From positions 1 to 39,814 of the forward strand of contig CALDUO010000169.1 in NCBI GenBank assembly GCA_937923745.1: DNA of 39,814 nucleotides. The letters run 5' to 3'. The translations under genes were made by a program, and so were the position numbers. Source of the DNA: an uncultured Granulosicoccaceae bacterium. Its GTDB lineage: Bacteria; Pseudomonadota; Gammaproteobacteria; Granulosicoccales; Granulosicoccaceae. Positions 32,591 through 39,814 of the stretch are shown piece by piece (positions within the stretch are counted from its first letter, which is position 1; each line of letters begins with the position of its first letter). The notes under the pieces are model-generated. The model was not told where the DNA came from and did not search any database. It saw nothing but the letters and a program-made list of their open reading frames with translations.

Positions 32591-32609
32591 ACATCGAATA
32601 AACCGATGT
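32591..32609. promoter_or_regulatory. Inverted repeat ACATCG-N7-CGATGT in the nhaA upstream region
   Basis: Perfect 6-bp arms (32591-32596 and 32604-32609), 106 bp upstream of the nhaA start and 81 bp upstream of the divergent antiporter. The spacer 32486-32689 is AT-rich and also has TCGAT-like motifs near 32560-32575. A LysR regulator such as NhaR could bind here, but the match to a known NhaR site was not tested. Confidence 0.35.
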
Positions 32610-32689
32610 ATTTGTGTGGAAAGACCGACTGGTCATCGGCCGCTAAATTGACCACACTGTTGCAGTACTTACCAAACCTTAAAAACACA

Positions 32690-33736
32690 ATGACTGATTG
32701 GATCGTTCCTCTGATAGCGATACTCGGTGCGTCTGTCGTGCTTGGCTACAGTGCCGACCGGCTCGTGACCGGCGCAGCCGCGCTGGCCAAACGCTCGGGT
32801 GTATCAACACTGGTTATCGGTGCCACCGTGGTGGCGCTCGGCACGTCGGCACCCGAGATAGTGGTGTCAGCTATTGCAGCATTAACCGACAGTACACCAC
32901 TGGCTATTGGTAACGCGCTCGGTTCCAATATCGCAAACATTGGTTTGGTGTTGGGTATGGCGGCACTCTTTACACCCATTGTGATACAGCGTGGTGTCAT
33001 GCGTCGCGATATTCCGTTGATGTTATTGATCAGCGTTGCGTGTCTGCTGTTCATGATTGACGGTTATCTGTCTTTTCTCGATGGCATTGGCCTGATGGTC
33101 TTGTTGGTCGCAATGACTATACGCTCGATTTACCAGGCCAGAAAGGATCGGCGTGCAAGCACTGTATCCACAGCGACGACTGGGCAGAGTGCGGCAGAGG
33201 CGTTAGAGCCAGAGACCACAGACGCTGCCGGTATGCCGACGGTGGATGAATCTGCGATTGAAGGCATCAGTGCGAAAGAGGCCTGGTGGTTGACGGTATC
33301 CGGGCTGGTGTTGTTGGTCATTAGCTCACGGGTGCTGGTGTGGGGCGCAGTGGATATCGCTACACTTTTTGGTGTTTCCGAGTTGATTATTGGTCTGACC
33401 ATTGTGGCTATCGGGACGAGCTTGCCAGAGCTTGCGGCCACTGTTGCTGCTGCGCGTCGACACGATCACGACATGGCCATCGGCGGCATAGTGGGCTCCC
33501 ACATCTATAACCTGTTGGCAGTTATTGGTATCGCTGCACTGCTGGGCCCTTCTGCTTTTGACAGCGAAGTGCTGACCCGTGATTATCCGGCTATGCTGCT
33601 GTTGTTGGTATTGCTGTGGGGAGTGGTTATTGTTGACCGAAGAAAAGGACAGCCGGTCATAGGGCGTGTTGCCGGTGTGCTGCTGTTGTCGGGGTTTGTG
33701 GGTTACATTGGTTTCGTTGCAACGCAGGTAGCCTGA
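32690..33736 (+). CDS. Calcium/sodium antiporter, CaCA family (YrbG-like)
   Basis: A 348-residue inner-membrane exchanger. I start at ATG 32690 (MTDWIVPLIAILGASVVLGYSAD), because the upstream in-frame extension is not hydrophobic and lacks family features. Two homologous repeats carry the ion-binding signatures GATVVALGTSAPEIVVS (about 43-59) and GLTIVAIGTSLPELAAT (about 231-247), joined by a cytoplasmic loop rich in Ala, Thr and Glu (about 155-200). Ten membrane helices are expected. It is divergent from nhaA, with which it may share salt-linked regulation. Confidence 0.93.
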   Translation: MTDWIVPLIAILGASVVLGYSADRLVTGAAALAKRSGVSTLVIGATVVALGTSAPEIVVSAIAALTDSTPLAIGNALGSNIANIGLVLGMAALFTPIVIQRGVMRRDIPLMLLISVACLLFMIDGYLSFLDGIGLMVLLVAMTIRSIYQARKDRRASTVSTATTGQSAAEALEPETTDAAGMPTVDESAIEGISAKEAWWLTVSGLVLLVISSRVLVWGAVDIATLFGVSELIIGLTIVAIGTSLPELAATVAAARRHDHDMAIGGIVGSHIYNLLAVIGIAALLGPSAFDSEVLTRDYPAMLLLLVLLWGVVIVDRRKGQPVIGRVAGVLLLSGFVGYIGFVATQVA

Positions 33737-33746
33737 AGTCTGTTAC

Positions 33747-33765
33747 GTCACCCGCGCAGGGTGAC
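33747..33765. terminator. Hairpin GTCACCC-N5-GGGTGAC after the antiporter gene
   Basis: A perfect 7-bp stem with a 5-base loop 10 bp after the stop codon. No T-tract follows on either strand, so it may be a weak terminator, an mRNA 3' end stabiliser or a binding site. Confidence 0.35.
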
Positions 33766-33830
33766 CACAACAGGGCAACCCAAGCCTAACTGCAATACGT
33801 TCATCCAGGGTCGTCAAAGCACCGGTTGCT

Positions 33831-33950
33831 CAGGCAATGGGCGCTCAGGCAATGGGCGCTCAGGCAATGGGGACTCAGGCAATGGGTACTCAGGCAATGG
33901 GTACTCAGGCAATGGGTACTCAGGCAATGGGGACTCAGGCACCGGGTGCT
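33831..33950. repeat. 15-bp tandem repeat array, eight units
   Basis: Eight head-to-tail 15-bp units (CAGGCAATGGGNNCT type) run from 33831 to 33950: 33831-33845, 33846-33860, 33861-33875, 33876-33890, 33891-33905, 33906-33920, 33921-33935 and 33936-33950. They differ only at a few positions, with the last one most diverged (ACCGGGTGCT), and a degenerate unit precedes at 33821-33830. The array lies between the antiporter gene and the convergent VOC gene. The period keeps the frame, so two reading frames stay open across it, but neither has family features; I take it as non-coding. Confidence 0.95.
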
Positions 33951-33962
33951 CAATAGGGCCGA

Positions 33963-34343
33963 TCAATACACCGACAGCTCAATCAGGTTACCGTCCGGGT
34001 CTCGGACATACACAGAGTGTATCGGGCCGAGCGCCCCGGTTCTGGGTACCGGGCCTTCTTCCACAGTAACACCTGATTGAGTCAGGTGTTGCAGTGTTGC
34101 CTCAAGTGTACCGTTAATGACAAAACACAGATCGGCACTGCCACTGGTGGGCTGCCGTGCTTTGGGTTCAAACTCGTGTCCGAGCAGGTGCAGGTTAATT
34201 TTCTGTTCGCCAAAAGTCAGTGCTTTCCGGTTATCGCCAAACGTGACAACACCCATACCCAACACACGGGTGTACCAGTCAATGGTGTTCTCCAGTGACT
34301 GAACGGTGAGAACCCAATGATCAAGCCGCGCCAGTGTTATCAC
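33963..34343 (-). CDS. VOC-superfamily protein (glyoxalase/dioxygenase-like)
   Basis: A 126-residue single VOC module. It opens LDHWVLTVQSLENTIDWYTRVLGM and ends VYVRDPDGNLIELSVY, both diagnostic of the fold, with a metal-ligand His8 and terminal Glu in NLIELS. Middle metal-ligand position: KINLHLLGHEFEP. Its 126 residues match VOC proteins often labelled virulence-like or glyoxalase. It starts at GTG, overlapping the stop of the CoA transferase gene by 4 bp, so the two are co-translated. The substrate is unknown; with the CoA transferase a dicarboxylic acid context is possible. Confidence 0.88.
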   Translation of the reverse strand: MITLARLDHWVLTVQSLENTIDWYTRVLGMGVVTFGDNRKALTFGEQKINLHLLGHEFEPKARQPTSGSADLCFVINGTLEATLQHLTQSGVTVEEGPVPRTGALGPIHSVYVRDPDGNLIELSVY

Positions 34344-35563
34344 GAGCCAAACTCCTGTCGGATAGTGTCGGTGTGTTCACCAACATTTGGTAGCCGCGCG
34401 TTACTGTCGGGTGGAGTTGCGAACGGATGAGCGGGAAGCTCAACAACATGGCCATTTTCGTCACGCGCGGTCTCGGTTCGTAACGCCATGTGTTCGACAA
34501 GATCATCCACCGAGTTGAGCGCCGCAAACGCGATATCGGCCTGTTGTAGCCGTGCTCTGAATTGTGTTGCTGTGAGAGTAGACAGTACGGATTGAATGGT
34601 CGTGTTCAGTGCATTGCGATGTTTCACCCGAAGCGTATTGGTGTTAAACGAACCGTCTGTGGCAAGGGGTTCGTTCTGTAGTACGTCTCGGCAAAACACA
34701 ACCCATTCCCGCTCATTCTGTATCGACACCAGTGTGCTGATGTTATCGGCGGTCAGATAAGCACCATACGGTGCAATGCCGGGGTGCTGCAGTCCTTGTC
34801 GGGTCGGTGCTCCGTTACCGTGACGTGCATGCACGTAAGGTACGCTCATCCACTCTGCGGCTACATCAAACAGCGAGATATCAATGCTTGATCCGCGGTT
34901 GGTTATACCGCGTTGGATTAACGCTTCGAGAATCGCGGCATGGGCTGTCACACCGGCACCGATATCACACACCGAGATACCGATGCGACCAGGTGCGCCT
35001 GGCCCGCCGGAGGTTGCGATCAGTCCGGTCTCTGCCTGTACCAGCAAGTCATAGGCTTTCATGTGTTTCAGCGCTTCGCTGTTACCGTAACCGCTGATAT
35101 TACAAGTGATCAGTCGCGGGTTCATGGTGTTGAGTGTGGTAGGGTCAAAGCCAGCTCTTGCCAACGCGCCCGGTTTGAGGTTTTGCACCAGTACATCGGC
35201 TTGGCTAAGCAGATTACTCAGCAACCTCTGATCGGTCGGGTCTTTGATATTCAGTACCAATGACTCTTTACCCTGATTGGTCCAAATAAAATAAGAGCTT
35301 GCCCCGTTGGCCGCCTGATCGTACTGACGCGCAAAGTCCCCTTCGGGGCGCTCTATTTTTATAACCCGTGCACCGGCACGCTGCAGCCTCGATGTGCACA
35401 GCGGGGCTGCCACTGCCTGCTCCAGCGCCACGACCAGCAGACCGGTCAGCGGACCCGACTTGTGCGCTGGTCTGTGAGCAGGCGCTGTACCCGAATTGAT
35501 ATCAGAGTCAGCAGGTGTTGTGTCAGACACGCTGTCGGTGGTGGAGTGATCAGTGGGAGTCAC
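34340..35563 (-). CDS. Class III CoA transferase (CaiB/BaiF family)
   Basis: Transfers CoA between carboxylic acids in the cytoplasm. It is 407 residues, the family norm. Motifs: LLVVALEQAVAAPLCTSRLQRAGARVIKIERPEGDFAR (in parts), TNQGKESLVLNIKD, NLKPGALARAGF, ITCNISGYGN, and KAYDLLVQAETGL, which holds the catalytic Asp. DIGAGVTAHAAILEAL and DISLFDVAAEWM follow. Similar proteins act on itaconate, mesaconate or succinyl-CoA. The start is a GTG that adds ~40 Thr/Ser/Asp-rich residues before the fold begins at LTGLLVVALEQ; no better start is evident inside that stretch. It forms an operon with the VOC gene. Confidence 0.9.
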   Translation of the reverse strand: MTPTDHSTTDSVSDTTPADSDINSGTAPAHRPAHKSGPLTGLLVVALEQAVAAPLCTSRLQRAGARVIKIERPEGDFARQYDQAANGASSYFIWTNQGKESLVLNIKDPTDQRLLSNLLSQADVLVQNLKPGALARAGFDPTTLNTMNPRLITCNISGYGNSEALKHMKAYDLLVQAETGLIATSGGPGAPGRIGISVCDIGAGVTAHAAILEALIQRGITNRGSSIDISLFDVAAEWMSVPYVHARHGNGAPTRQGLQHPGIAPYGAYLTADNISTLVSIQNEREWVVFCRDVLQNEPLATDGSFNTNTLRVKHRNALNTTIQSVLSTLTATQFRARLQQADIAFAALNSVDDLVEHMALRTETARDENGHVVELPAHPFATPPDSNARLPNVGEHTDTIRQEFGS

Positions 35564-35647
35564 AACGGTATTTCCGAATCTAGGACACAGGTAGTGTAGC
35601 CTTTCCGTGGTTATCTCGGGTCGGTTAGACTGTGGTTTTTAGGTCTC

Positions 35648-36184
35648 ATGGATCATCACATGAAATATGCACTGGGCGAGCGACGGGTAGTGACAACCGG
35701 AGAGCATTTTATCGCGCCGGATGCTGCGGTAATCGGTTCTGTCGAACTGGCGGAACAGGTCAGCGTGTGGTTTAACGTGGTGATTCGTGGCGACAATGAT
35801 CAGATCACAATAGGCCGTGGCAGTAACGTGCAGGACGGTTGTGTGTTACATGTCGACCCGGGTTTTCCAATGACGGTAGGGGAGCGGGTGACCATTGGTC
35901 ATAAGGTGATGCTGCATGGCTGCACCATTGGCAACGGCAGTTTGATCGGCATGAATGCCGTGGTGCTCAACGGTGCGTTGATCGGGGAGCGTTGTTTAAT
36001 CGGTGCGAATGCTCTGGTGACGGAAGGGATGGTGGTGCCGGACGGCTCATTGGTGTTGGGATCACCGGCCAAAGTGATCAAGCCGTTAAACGAAGACATG
36101 TTGGCAATGCTGGATCAGGCAGCGCAAAGCTACATCGATAAAATCGCGCTCTATCGGTCAGCGCTTGTGCCGATGGATCACTGA
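35648..36184 (+). CDS. Gamma-carbonic-anhydrase-like hexapeptide-repeat protein (YrdA-like)
   Basis: A 178-residue trimeric left-handed beta-helix protein. Hexapeptide repeats run from about VIGSVELAEQVSVWFNVVIRGD to about residue 145. Zinc-ligand histidines are visible in VQDGCVLHVDPG and IGHKVMLHGCTIG, followed by GMNAVVLNGALIGERCLIGANALV and GSPAKVIKPL, all classic of the YrdA/CaiE group. The enzymatic activity of many such proteins is unproven. ATG 35648 and ATG 35660 are both possible starts. Its 3' end overlaps the convergent lipoprotein gene by 7 bp. Confidence 0.93.
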   Translation: MDHHMKYALGERRVVTTGEHFIAPDAAVIGSVELAEQVSVWFNVVIRGDNDQITIGRGSNVQDGCVLHVDPGFPMTVGERVTIGHKVMLHGCTIGNGSLIGMNAVVLNGALIGERCLIGANALVTEGMVVPDGSLVLGSPAKVIKPLNEDMLAMLDQAAQSYIDKIALYRSALVPMDH

Positions 36185-37410
36185 ACCTGAAACACCAATG
36201 ACGCTTGTGTCTGCTGACCATAAATATTGGTCACCGTATACGTAAACGTCTCGTTACCCCGGAACCCGCGGCGTGGTGTGTAACTGACAATATTGTTGTT
36301 AATCACCACCAAGCCACCGTTGTTGCTGACGTTGGTGATTGACGACAACGTCAGCTGGCTGCCTGACGGGTCGCTGTCGTTCGCCAGTGGATTCACCGGG
36401 GTGCCGTTACTGTTACGGGCAATCGTATAGAGGTCGTTGGCAGCTACGGGTGCGGTAGCATCACTGATTCGAAACAACACAACGCGGGCAGTACTGGTGA
36501 ATTCGCCATCGCTCACACGATACACGAAGCTGTCGCTACGACTCGCCTGGTTGGGGTCTGGCGTGTAGACAAAGCCGCCACTCGCACTGAACGTCGCGGT
36601 AAAATCGTTAATCGCAAAGGCAGGTGGCGTGACAAGTTCGGCACGCAAACAAGACTGCCTGAGGTAATGATCATCCACGTCATTAGCCAGCACACTGAAT
36701 TCGCCCGACGTAATTTGGCAGTTGGCGTCAAACAGACTGCCTGCGACAGTCAGTGTGTTGTTCTCGCGAACCACGTAGGTTTCGGGGTTCGCCACCGGTG
36801 CTTCGTTTACCGCCGAGACGCAGAGGGTGACATCAACCGGATTACTGTCGCCGGTTGCAGTGACAAAGTCCCAGCGATAACTGACACCCACGGGTACTGA
36901 CAGCATGGGTGCAAAGACCGAGAACCGATAGGCATCGGGTGCGCCGTTGGCAGCCTGACCCTGCACAATGGCAATGTCGCAATTGGCCTCACCTGGGGCA
37001 CAGGCCTGCTGCAGGGTGTTGGCCGATTGTTGTAGCGGCAGCAGTGCGGCACATTCGGGTAGCCGCCCTTCCGCCGTTTTGTAGAAACCCCGAAACGACG
37101 AACCGCTGGTCAGTTCGTTTTCGAAATCCAGGTTAAAGGCGGTTTCCTCGGGCACCAGCACAGCGGTGTCACTTTGACGAATTTGGCCCGATAGCCCGGT
37201 GTTGTCTACCCATTCGCACCCACCCAACGTTACTGTCAGCACCAACAACAGGTATGATGCAGCCCGGCGCAACGCAGGCCACAGGCTCGCTTGGCAACGT
37301 TTTGCGGCCGCAGCAGGGCGCTTCGCGACAGTGGTCACGACGCGGGTGGCGGCCTTGCCGGTTAATAAATCGAGTTTGGACACAAGGGCTTTAGCGTCAG
37401 CTGACGCCAA
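36178..37410 (-). CDS. Putative lipoprotein with cadherin-like/Ig-like repeats
   Basis: A predicted surface protein of up to 410 residues. A lipoprotein signal with lipobox VTLGGC (Cys65) is preceded by a long basic, Ala-rich N-region, so the true start is uncertain: TTG 37410 gives the full length, while a TTG at residue 47 would give a more usual 18-residue signal. The body has an Ig-like part (about 80-190) followed by two cadherin/VCBS-like repeats (about 193-305 and 308-408), with phrases like APVANPETYVVRENNTLTVAG, GGFVYTPDPNQASRSDSFVYR and VAANDLYTIARNSNGTPVNPL. Such repeats bind calcium and act in adhesion or surface layers. Function unknown. Confidence 0.7.
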   Translation of the reverse strand: MASADAKALVSKLDLLTGKAATRVVTTVAKRPAAAAKRCQASLWPALRRAASYLLLVLTVTLGGCEWVDNTGLSGQIRQSDTAVLVPEETAFNLDFENELTSGSSFRGFYKTAEGRLPECAALLPLQQSANTLQQACAPGEANCDIAIVQGQAANGAPDAYRFSVFAPMLSVPVGVSYRWDFVTATGDSNPVDVTLCVSAVNEAPVANPETYVVRENNTLTVAGSLFDANCQITSGEFSVLANDVDDHYLRQSCLRAELVTPPAFAINDFTATFSASGGFVYTPDPNQASRSDSFVYRVSDGEFTSTARVVLFRISDATAPVAANDLYTIARNSNGTPVNPLANDSDPSGSQLTLSSITNVSNNGGLVVINNNIVSYTPRRGFRGNETFTYTVTNIYGQQTQASLVFQVQ

Positions 37411-37443
37411 AAATTGAGGGTTAATTCACAGTGAAACGAGACC

Positions 37444-37878
37444 ATGACCAACGATAGCGATCACACTGAATCTTCTGAGGCCGGGCAGGCCAGCAGCGCG
37501 TCTGCCGATCTGGCTATGGAATCGGCCAGAGAGGGGGCTGTGGGGCGGGTCGGTGAAGGGGCTGGACAGGTCGCTGGAGCCGCAGACGGAGCCGGGGAAG
37601 CGGCAGCAGAAAAGTCTGGTGAACAGCCAGAGGAGGCAACGGCTGTAGCGCCTGCAAAGCCGTCCAGACGCCGCCGGGTTCCTCGTCAGCGTCGAACATT
37701 CGACAGCACGGTACCATCACCGTGCATTTCGGTGTGTACGTACGATAAAAAGGGCATGTGCGCCGGTTGTTACCGGACGCCGGATGAAATACGCGACTGG
37801 ATCATCATGGACCGCGAGCAGAAACTCGCGGTCCTTGAATCGGTTATTGCGCGGCGTCAGCTTGCCGAAGGTGATTGA
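37444..37878 (+). CDS. DUF1289 protein with Ala/Glu-rich N-terminal extension
   Basis: A 144-residue protein whose last ~55 residues are a DUF1289 domain: PSPCISVCTYDKKGMCAGCYRT with four Cys (94, 98, 106, 109) that may bind a metal, then TPDEIRDWIIMDREQKLAVLE. DUF1289 proteins are usually ~60-90 residues. Here about 80 acidic, Ala/Gly-rich residues and a short Arg/Lys cluster (PSRRRRVPRQRR, about 73-84) precede it, looking disordered. The function of DUF1289 is not known. Its last 22 bp overlap the convergent sbmA-like gene. Confidence 0.82.
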   Translation: MTNDSDHTESSEAGQASSASADLAMESAREGAVGRVGEGAGQVAGAADGAGEAAAEKSGEQPEEATAVAPAKPSRRRRVPRQRRTFDSTVPSPCISVCTYDKKGMCAGCYRTPDEIRDWIIMDREQKLAVLESVIARRQLAEGD

Positions 37879-39131
37879 CTGATGGCGTTTAAATCACCGG
37901 CATCTATCGCATCTTCAAACGCTTTGAGACGTTTGTAGATCGACATCAGCTCGACAATGTGGGTCCACGAATTGACGAGGAACTGGAATGAGTTTTCAAC
38001 GCGGCCGAATGCGCGGAGAATCTGCTGCATGACACCGAGCGTCACGCCTGCTGCAACGATGGTCGGTGCCAGTGCCATATACGGAATGAATACACCCATC
38101 TGCAGGTAACCGTACCGGAACACATTAAAGTACAGATAATTTAAATACAGCTTAAAGTAGTTTTTGCGAACGTCTGTGTACAGATCTCCGAGGGTCGGCG
38201 GCTGAGCGCGTTCGACGTCGTCCTCACCCAGTACAAGCTCCTTACGATAAGCCGCCTCAACTTTCTGGTTCTTGAATTCAAGGCCCGGTAACCGAATGCC
38301 AGCCAATGCCAGGAGCCCGGTGCCGAAGATTGACCAGATAACGGCAATCCACACGAGTGCGTAAGGCACTTCGCCTAAGATCGGTATTTCTTTGACGTGT
38401 ACCGATAGTCCCCACAGCACCGGCAGAAAGGCAATCAGCGTCATCACGGACGCAATTAAGGCCACACCCAGCGACTCCATTTTGACTGCAAATCGCATGG
38501 TGTCTTCCTGCACCCGCTGTGAGGCACCCTCTATGTGCCTGACTTTGGCCCATACCGATGTGTAGTATTCGTTCATCGCCGTACGCCAGCGAAACACATA
38601 GTGACTGACAAAAAAGCTATTGATGACCGATACGGTGATAGAGATGGCGGCAAGCTTCGCAAAGAAAATCCATTGTCCGTAAAACTGACCCAGCGTGATG
38701 GTATCGGGTGCCGTCAGCGCATCCTGTATCAGGTTATAAAAATCCCCGAACCACTCGTTGATCAACACATCAATGTGCACCTGAAACCAGATGACAAAAA
38801 TGATCACGGACGAACCAAAGACAGACCAGCGCGACCATTTGTGAGGGGTAGAGAACATCCAGAACAGTACAAAGGCGACATAAGCGAAAACCATGTACTG
38901 ATAAAACCACGTGTCAGTGGCGGTCTTGTCGGCCTCGGCGAACGCTGCGGCGGCCTCTTCATCAGCGCCTTCGGGCAGCTCAGCCGGATATTCAATACCA
39001 AACAGGCCACCGAGGCTCAGGGATCTGCCAAGGTTGTCGCCTGCCAGATACCAGCCAAAAATACAGACAAGCGCCCAGACAGCAGCGGAGGTGAAGAACG
39101 CTTTGGGGCGCGGAAAAAATGACTGAAACAT
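37857..39131 (-). CDS. SbmA/BacA-family peptide transporter
   Basis: An inner-membrane proton-driven importer of the SbmA/BacA group, which takes up peptide antibiotics such as microcins and proline-rich antimicrobial peptides in enterobacteria and rhizobia. The protein has 424 residues, close to SbmA (406). Membrane helices are seen from the N-terminus (FFTSAAVWALVCIFGWYLAG) through VSVINSFFVSHYVFRWRTAMN, the conserved cytoplasmic loop HIEGASQRVQEDTMRFA, and the C-terminal FGRVENSFQFLVNSWTHIVE. It starts at ATG 39131 and is divergent from ettA. It has a Glu/Ala-rich periplasmic loop (EGADEEAAAAFAEADK) not typical of SbmA, so this may be a subfamily variant. Confidence 0.93.
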   Translation of the reverse strand: MFQSFFPRPKAFFTSAAVWALVCIFGWYLAGDNLGRSLSLGGLFGIEYPAELPEGADEEAAAAFAEADKTATDTWFYQYMVFAYVAFVLFWMFSTPHKWSRWSVFGSSVIIFVIWFQVHIDVLINEWFGDFYNLIQDALTAPDTITLGQFYGQWIFFAKLAAISITVSVINSFFVSHYVFRWRTAMNEYYTSVWAKVRHIEGASQRVQEDTMRFAVKMESLGVALIASVMTLIAFLPVLWGLSVHVKEIPILGEVPYALVWIAVIWSIFGTGLLALAGIRLPGLEFKNQKVEAAYRKELVLGEDDVERAQPPTLGDLYTDVRKNYFKLYLNYLYFNVFRYGYLQMGVFIPYMALAPTIVAAGVTLGVMQQILRAFGRVENSFQFLVNSWTHIVELMSIYKRLKAFEDAIDAGDLNAISQSPSAS

Positions 39132-39278
39132 GAATTATCAGTATGCCTGTATTTTGGTAAGTGTGGAGTTTAGCCGGTCTGGCCTGCATGGGGCCACCTT
39201 GGCGCTAAATCGTCTGGTTATAAATGAAGGCCGGTCGGTTACAATAAGGTGATACACAGCGAGAGAAACGAGACACCC

Positions 39279-39814
39279 ATGGCCCAATACGTATACACCA
39301 TGAATCGGGTAGGCAAGATTGTGCCTCCTAAACGCCAGATATTAAAGGATATATCGCTGTCGTTTTTCCCGGGGGCCAAAATTGGTGTGCTCGGACTCAA
39401 CGGTTCCGGTAAATCGACGCTGCTGAAAATCATGGCTGGCGTCGACACCGAAATCGAGGGAGAGGCGCGCCCAATGCCTGGCATCAATATCGGTTATCTG
39501 CCGCAGGAGCCTCAGCTCGATCCGGCAAAAACGGTGCGTGAGGTCGTCGAAGAGGCAGTCTCCGAGATCAAAGATGCACAGGCCCGACTCGACGAGGTCT
39601 ACGCAGCCTACGCCGAACCCGATGCAGACTTCGACGCACTGGCCACCGAGCAAGCCAAACTCGAAGCCATTTTGCAGGCTGCCGACGGACATAATCTCTC
39701 GCATCAAATGGACATCGCCGCAGACGCCTTGCGCCTGCCTGACTGGGATCAGAAAATCGAGCCGCTCTCCGGTGGTGAGAAACGCCGTGTTGCGCTGTGT
39801 CGCTTATTGTTGTC
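39279..39814 (+). CDS. ettA: Energy-dependent translational throttle protein EttA, 3' truncated
   Basis: A soluble ABC-F ATPase that acts on the ribosomal E site and gates early elongation according to ADP/ATP. The first ~178 residues are in the window: MAQYVYTMNRVGKIVPPKRQ matches EttA closely, Walker A is GLNGSGKST, a Q-loop region IGYLPQEPQL follows, and the first signature LSGGEKRRVALCRLL ends at the window edge. The Arm insertion expected in EttA is seen as the helical VREVVEEAVSEIKDAQARL region. The second ABC domain lies beyond position 39814. It is divergent from the SbmA-like gene across 147 bp. Confidence 0.95.
   Translation, partial: MAQYVYTMNRVGKIVPPKRQILKDISLSFFPGAKIGVLGLNGSGKSTLLKIMAGVDTEIEGEARPMPGINIGYLPQEPQLDPAKTVREVVEEAVSEIKDAQARLDEVYAAYAEPDADFDALATEQAKLEAILQAADGHNLSHQMDIAADALRLPDWDQKIEPLSGGEKRRVALCRLLL

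Noticed and set aside
33761-34069. Open reading frames across the 15-bp array on the plus strand (SGNG- or LRQW-type repeats)
   Set aside because: The period is a multiple of three, so frames stay open automatically. The peptides have no family features, no good start signal, and overlap the well-supported VOC gene on the other strand.

Overview
The window looks like chromosomal DNA of a free-living, probably marine, gammaproteobacterium. The pointers are NhaR/NhaA-type sodium/proton antiport next to a CaCA-type Na+/Ca2+ antiporter, AlkB, a YfaZ-type outer membrane protein, an HdfR-type LysR regulator, SbmA/BacA, EttA, DUF1289 and GlmS. GC content appears moderate (not computed). I see no rRNA, tRNA, CRISPR array, prophage, transposase or complete insertion sequence. 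The genus cannot be fixed from sequence alone.

Layout. (1) 1-4638: a plus-strand operon with two ABC sugar permeases (the first truncated by the window edge), a GH63/mannosylglycerate-hydrolase-like glycoside hydrolase and a MalK/UgpC-like ATPase. This looks like uptake plus cytoplasmic hydrolysis of a small glycoside or compatible solute. The first permease carries a DUF11-like immunoglobulin domain in its periplasmic part and the second has an extra hydrophobic N-terminal region. (2) 4639-11423: an Asp/Glu-racemase-like protein, a ParB-like-fold small protein, an HdfR-like LysR regulator overlapping a ZntB-like CorA-family transporter with a His-rich repeat, a YfaZ-like porin-like protein with a clear terminator, a fumarylacetoacetase-family hydrolase, a TetR regulator and a DUF2852 membrane protein. 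(3) 11424-17363: a Rieske-ThDP enzyme fusion on the plus strand. It faces a minus-strand group consisting of an Ig-like membrane-anchored protein, a CBM9/DOMON-like lipoprotein, a RIO-type kinase and a small beta-barrel-like protein. (4) 17466-23832: a lipoprotein-like YtcJ-type amidohydrolase, an AT-richer island with a lone P-loop ATPase, glmS, a small unrecognised protein and alkB. (5) 23924-28676: a secreted DUF1800 protein with five Ig-like repeats and its usual DUF1501 partner, which has a Tat signal. (6) 28701-33736: an EamA exporter, a secreted lipase-like hydrolase and nhaR on the plus strand, nhaA on the minus strand with its tail overlapping nhaR, and a Na+/Ca2+ antiporter; a cation-homeostasis cluster. 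(7) 33737-39814: a tandem repeat, a VOC protein with a class III CoA transferase, a gamma-carbonic-anhydrase-like protein, a cadherin-like lipoprotein, a DUF1289 protein, SbmA/BacA and the 5' part of ettA.

The most distinctive signals are the Rieske-ThDP fusion at 11739-13727 with a perfect 16-bp palindrome upstream, the ABC operon with domain-decorated permeases, and a set of short tandem arrays with 13-, 14- and 15-bp periods sitting just downstream of genes, plus in-frame 9- and 12-bp arrays inside genes. There are also four inverted repeats in intergenic regions that look like operators. I found no clear-cut multi-gene defence system.
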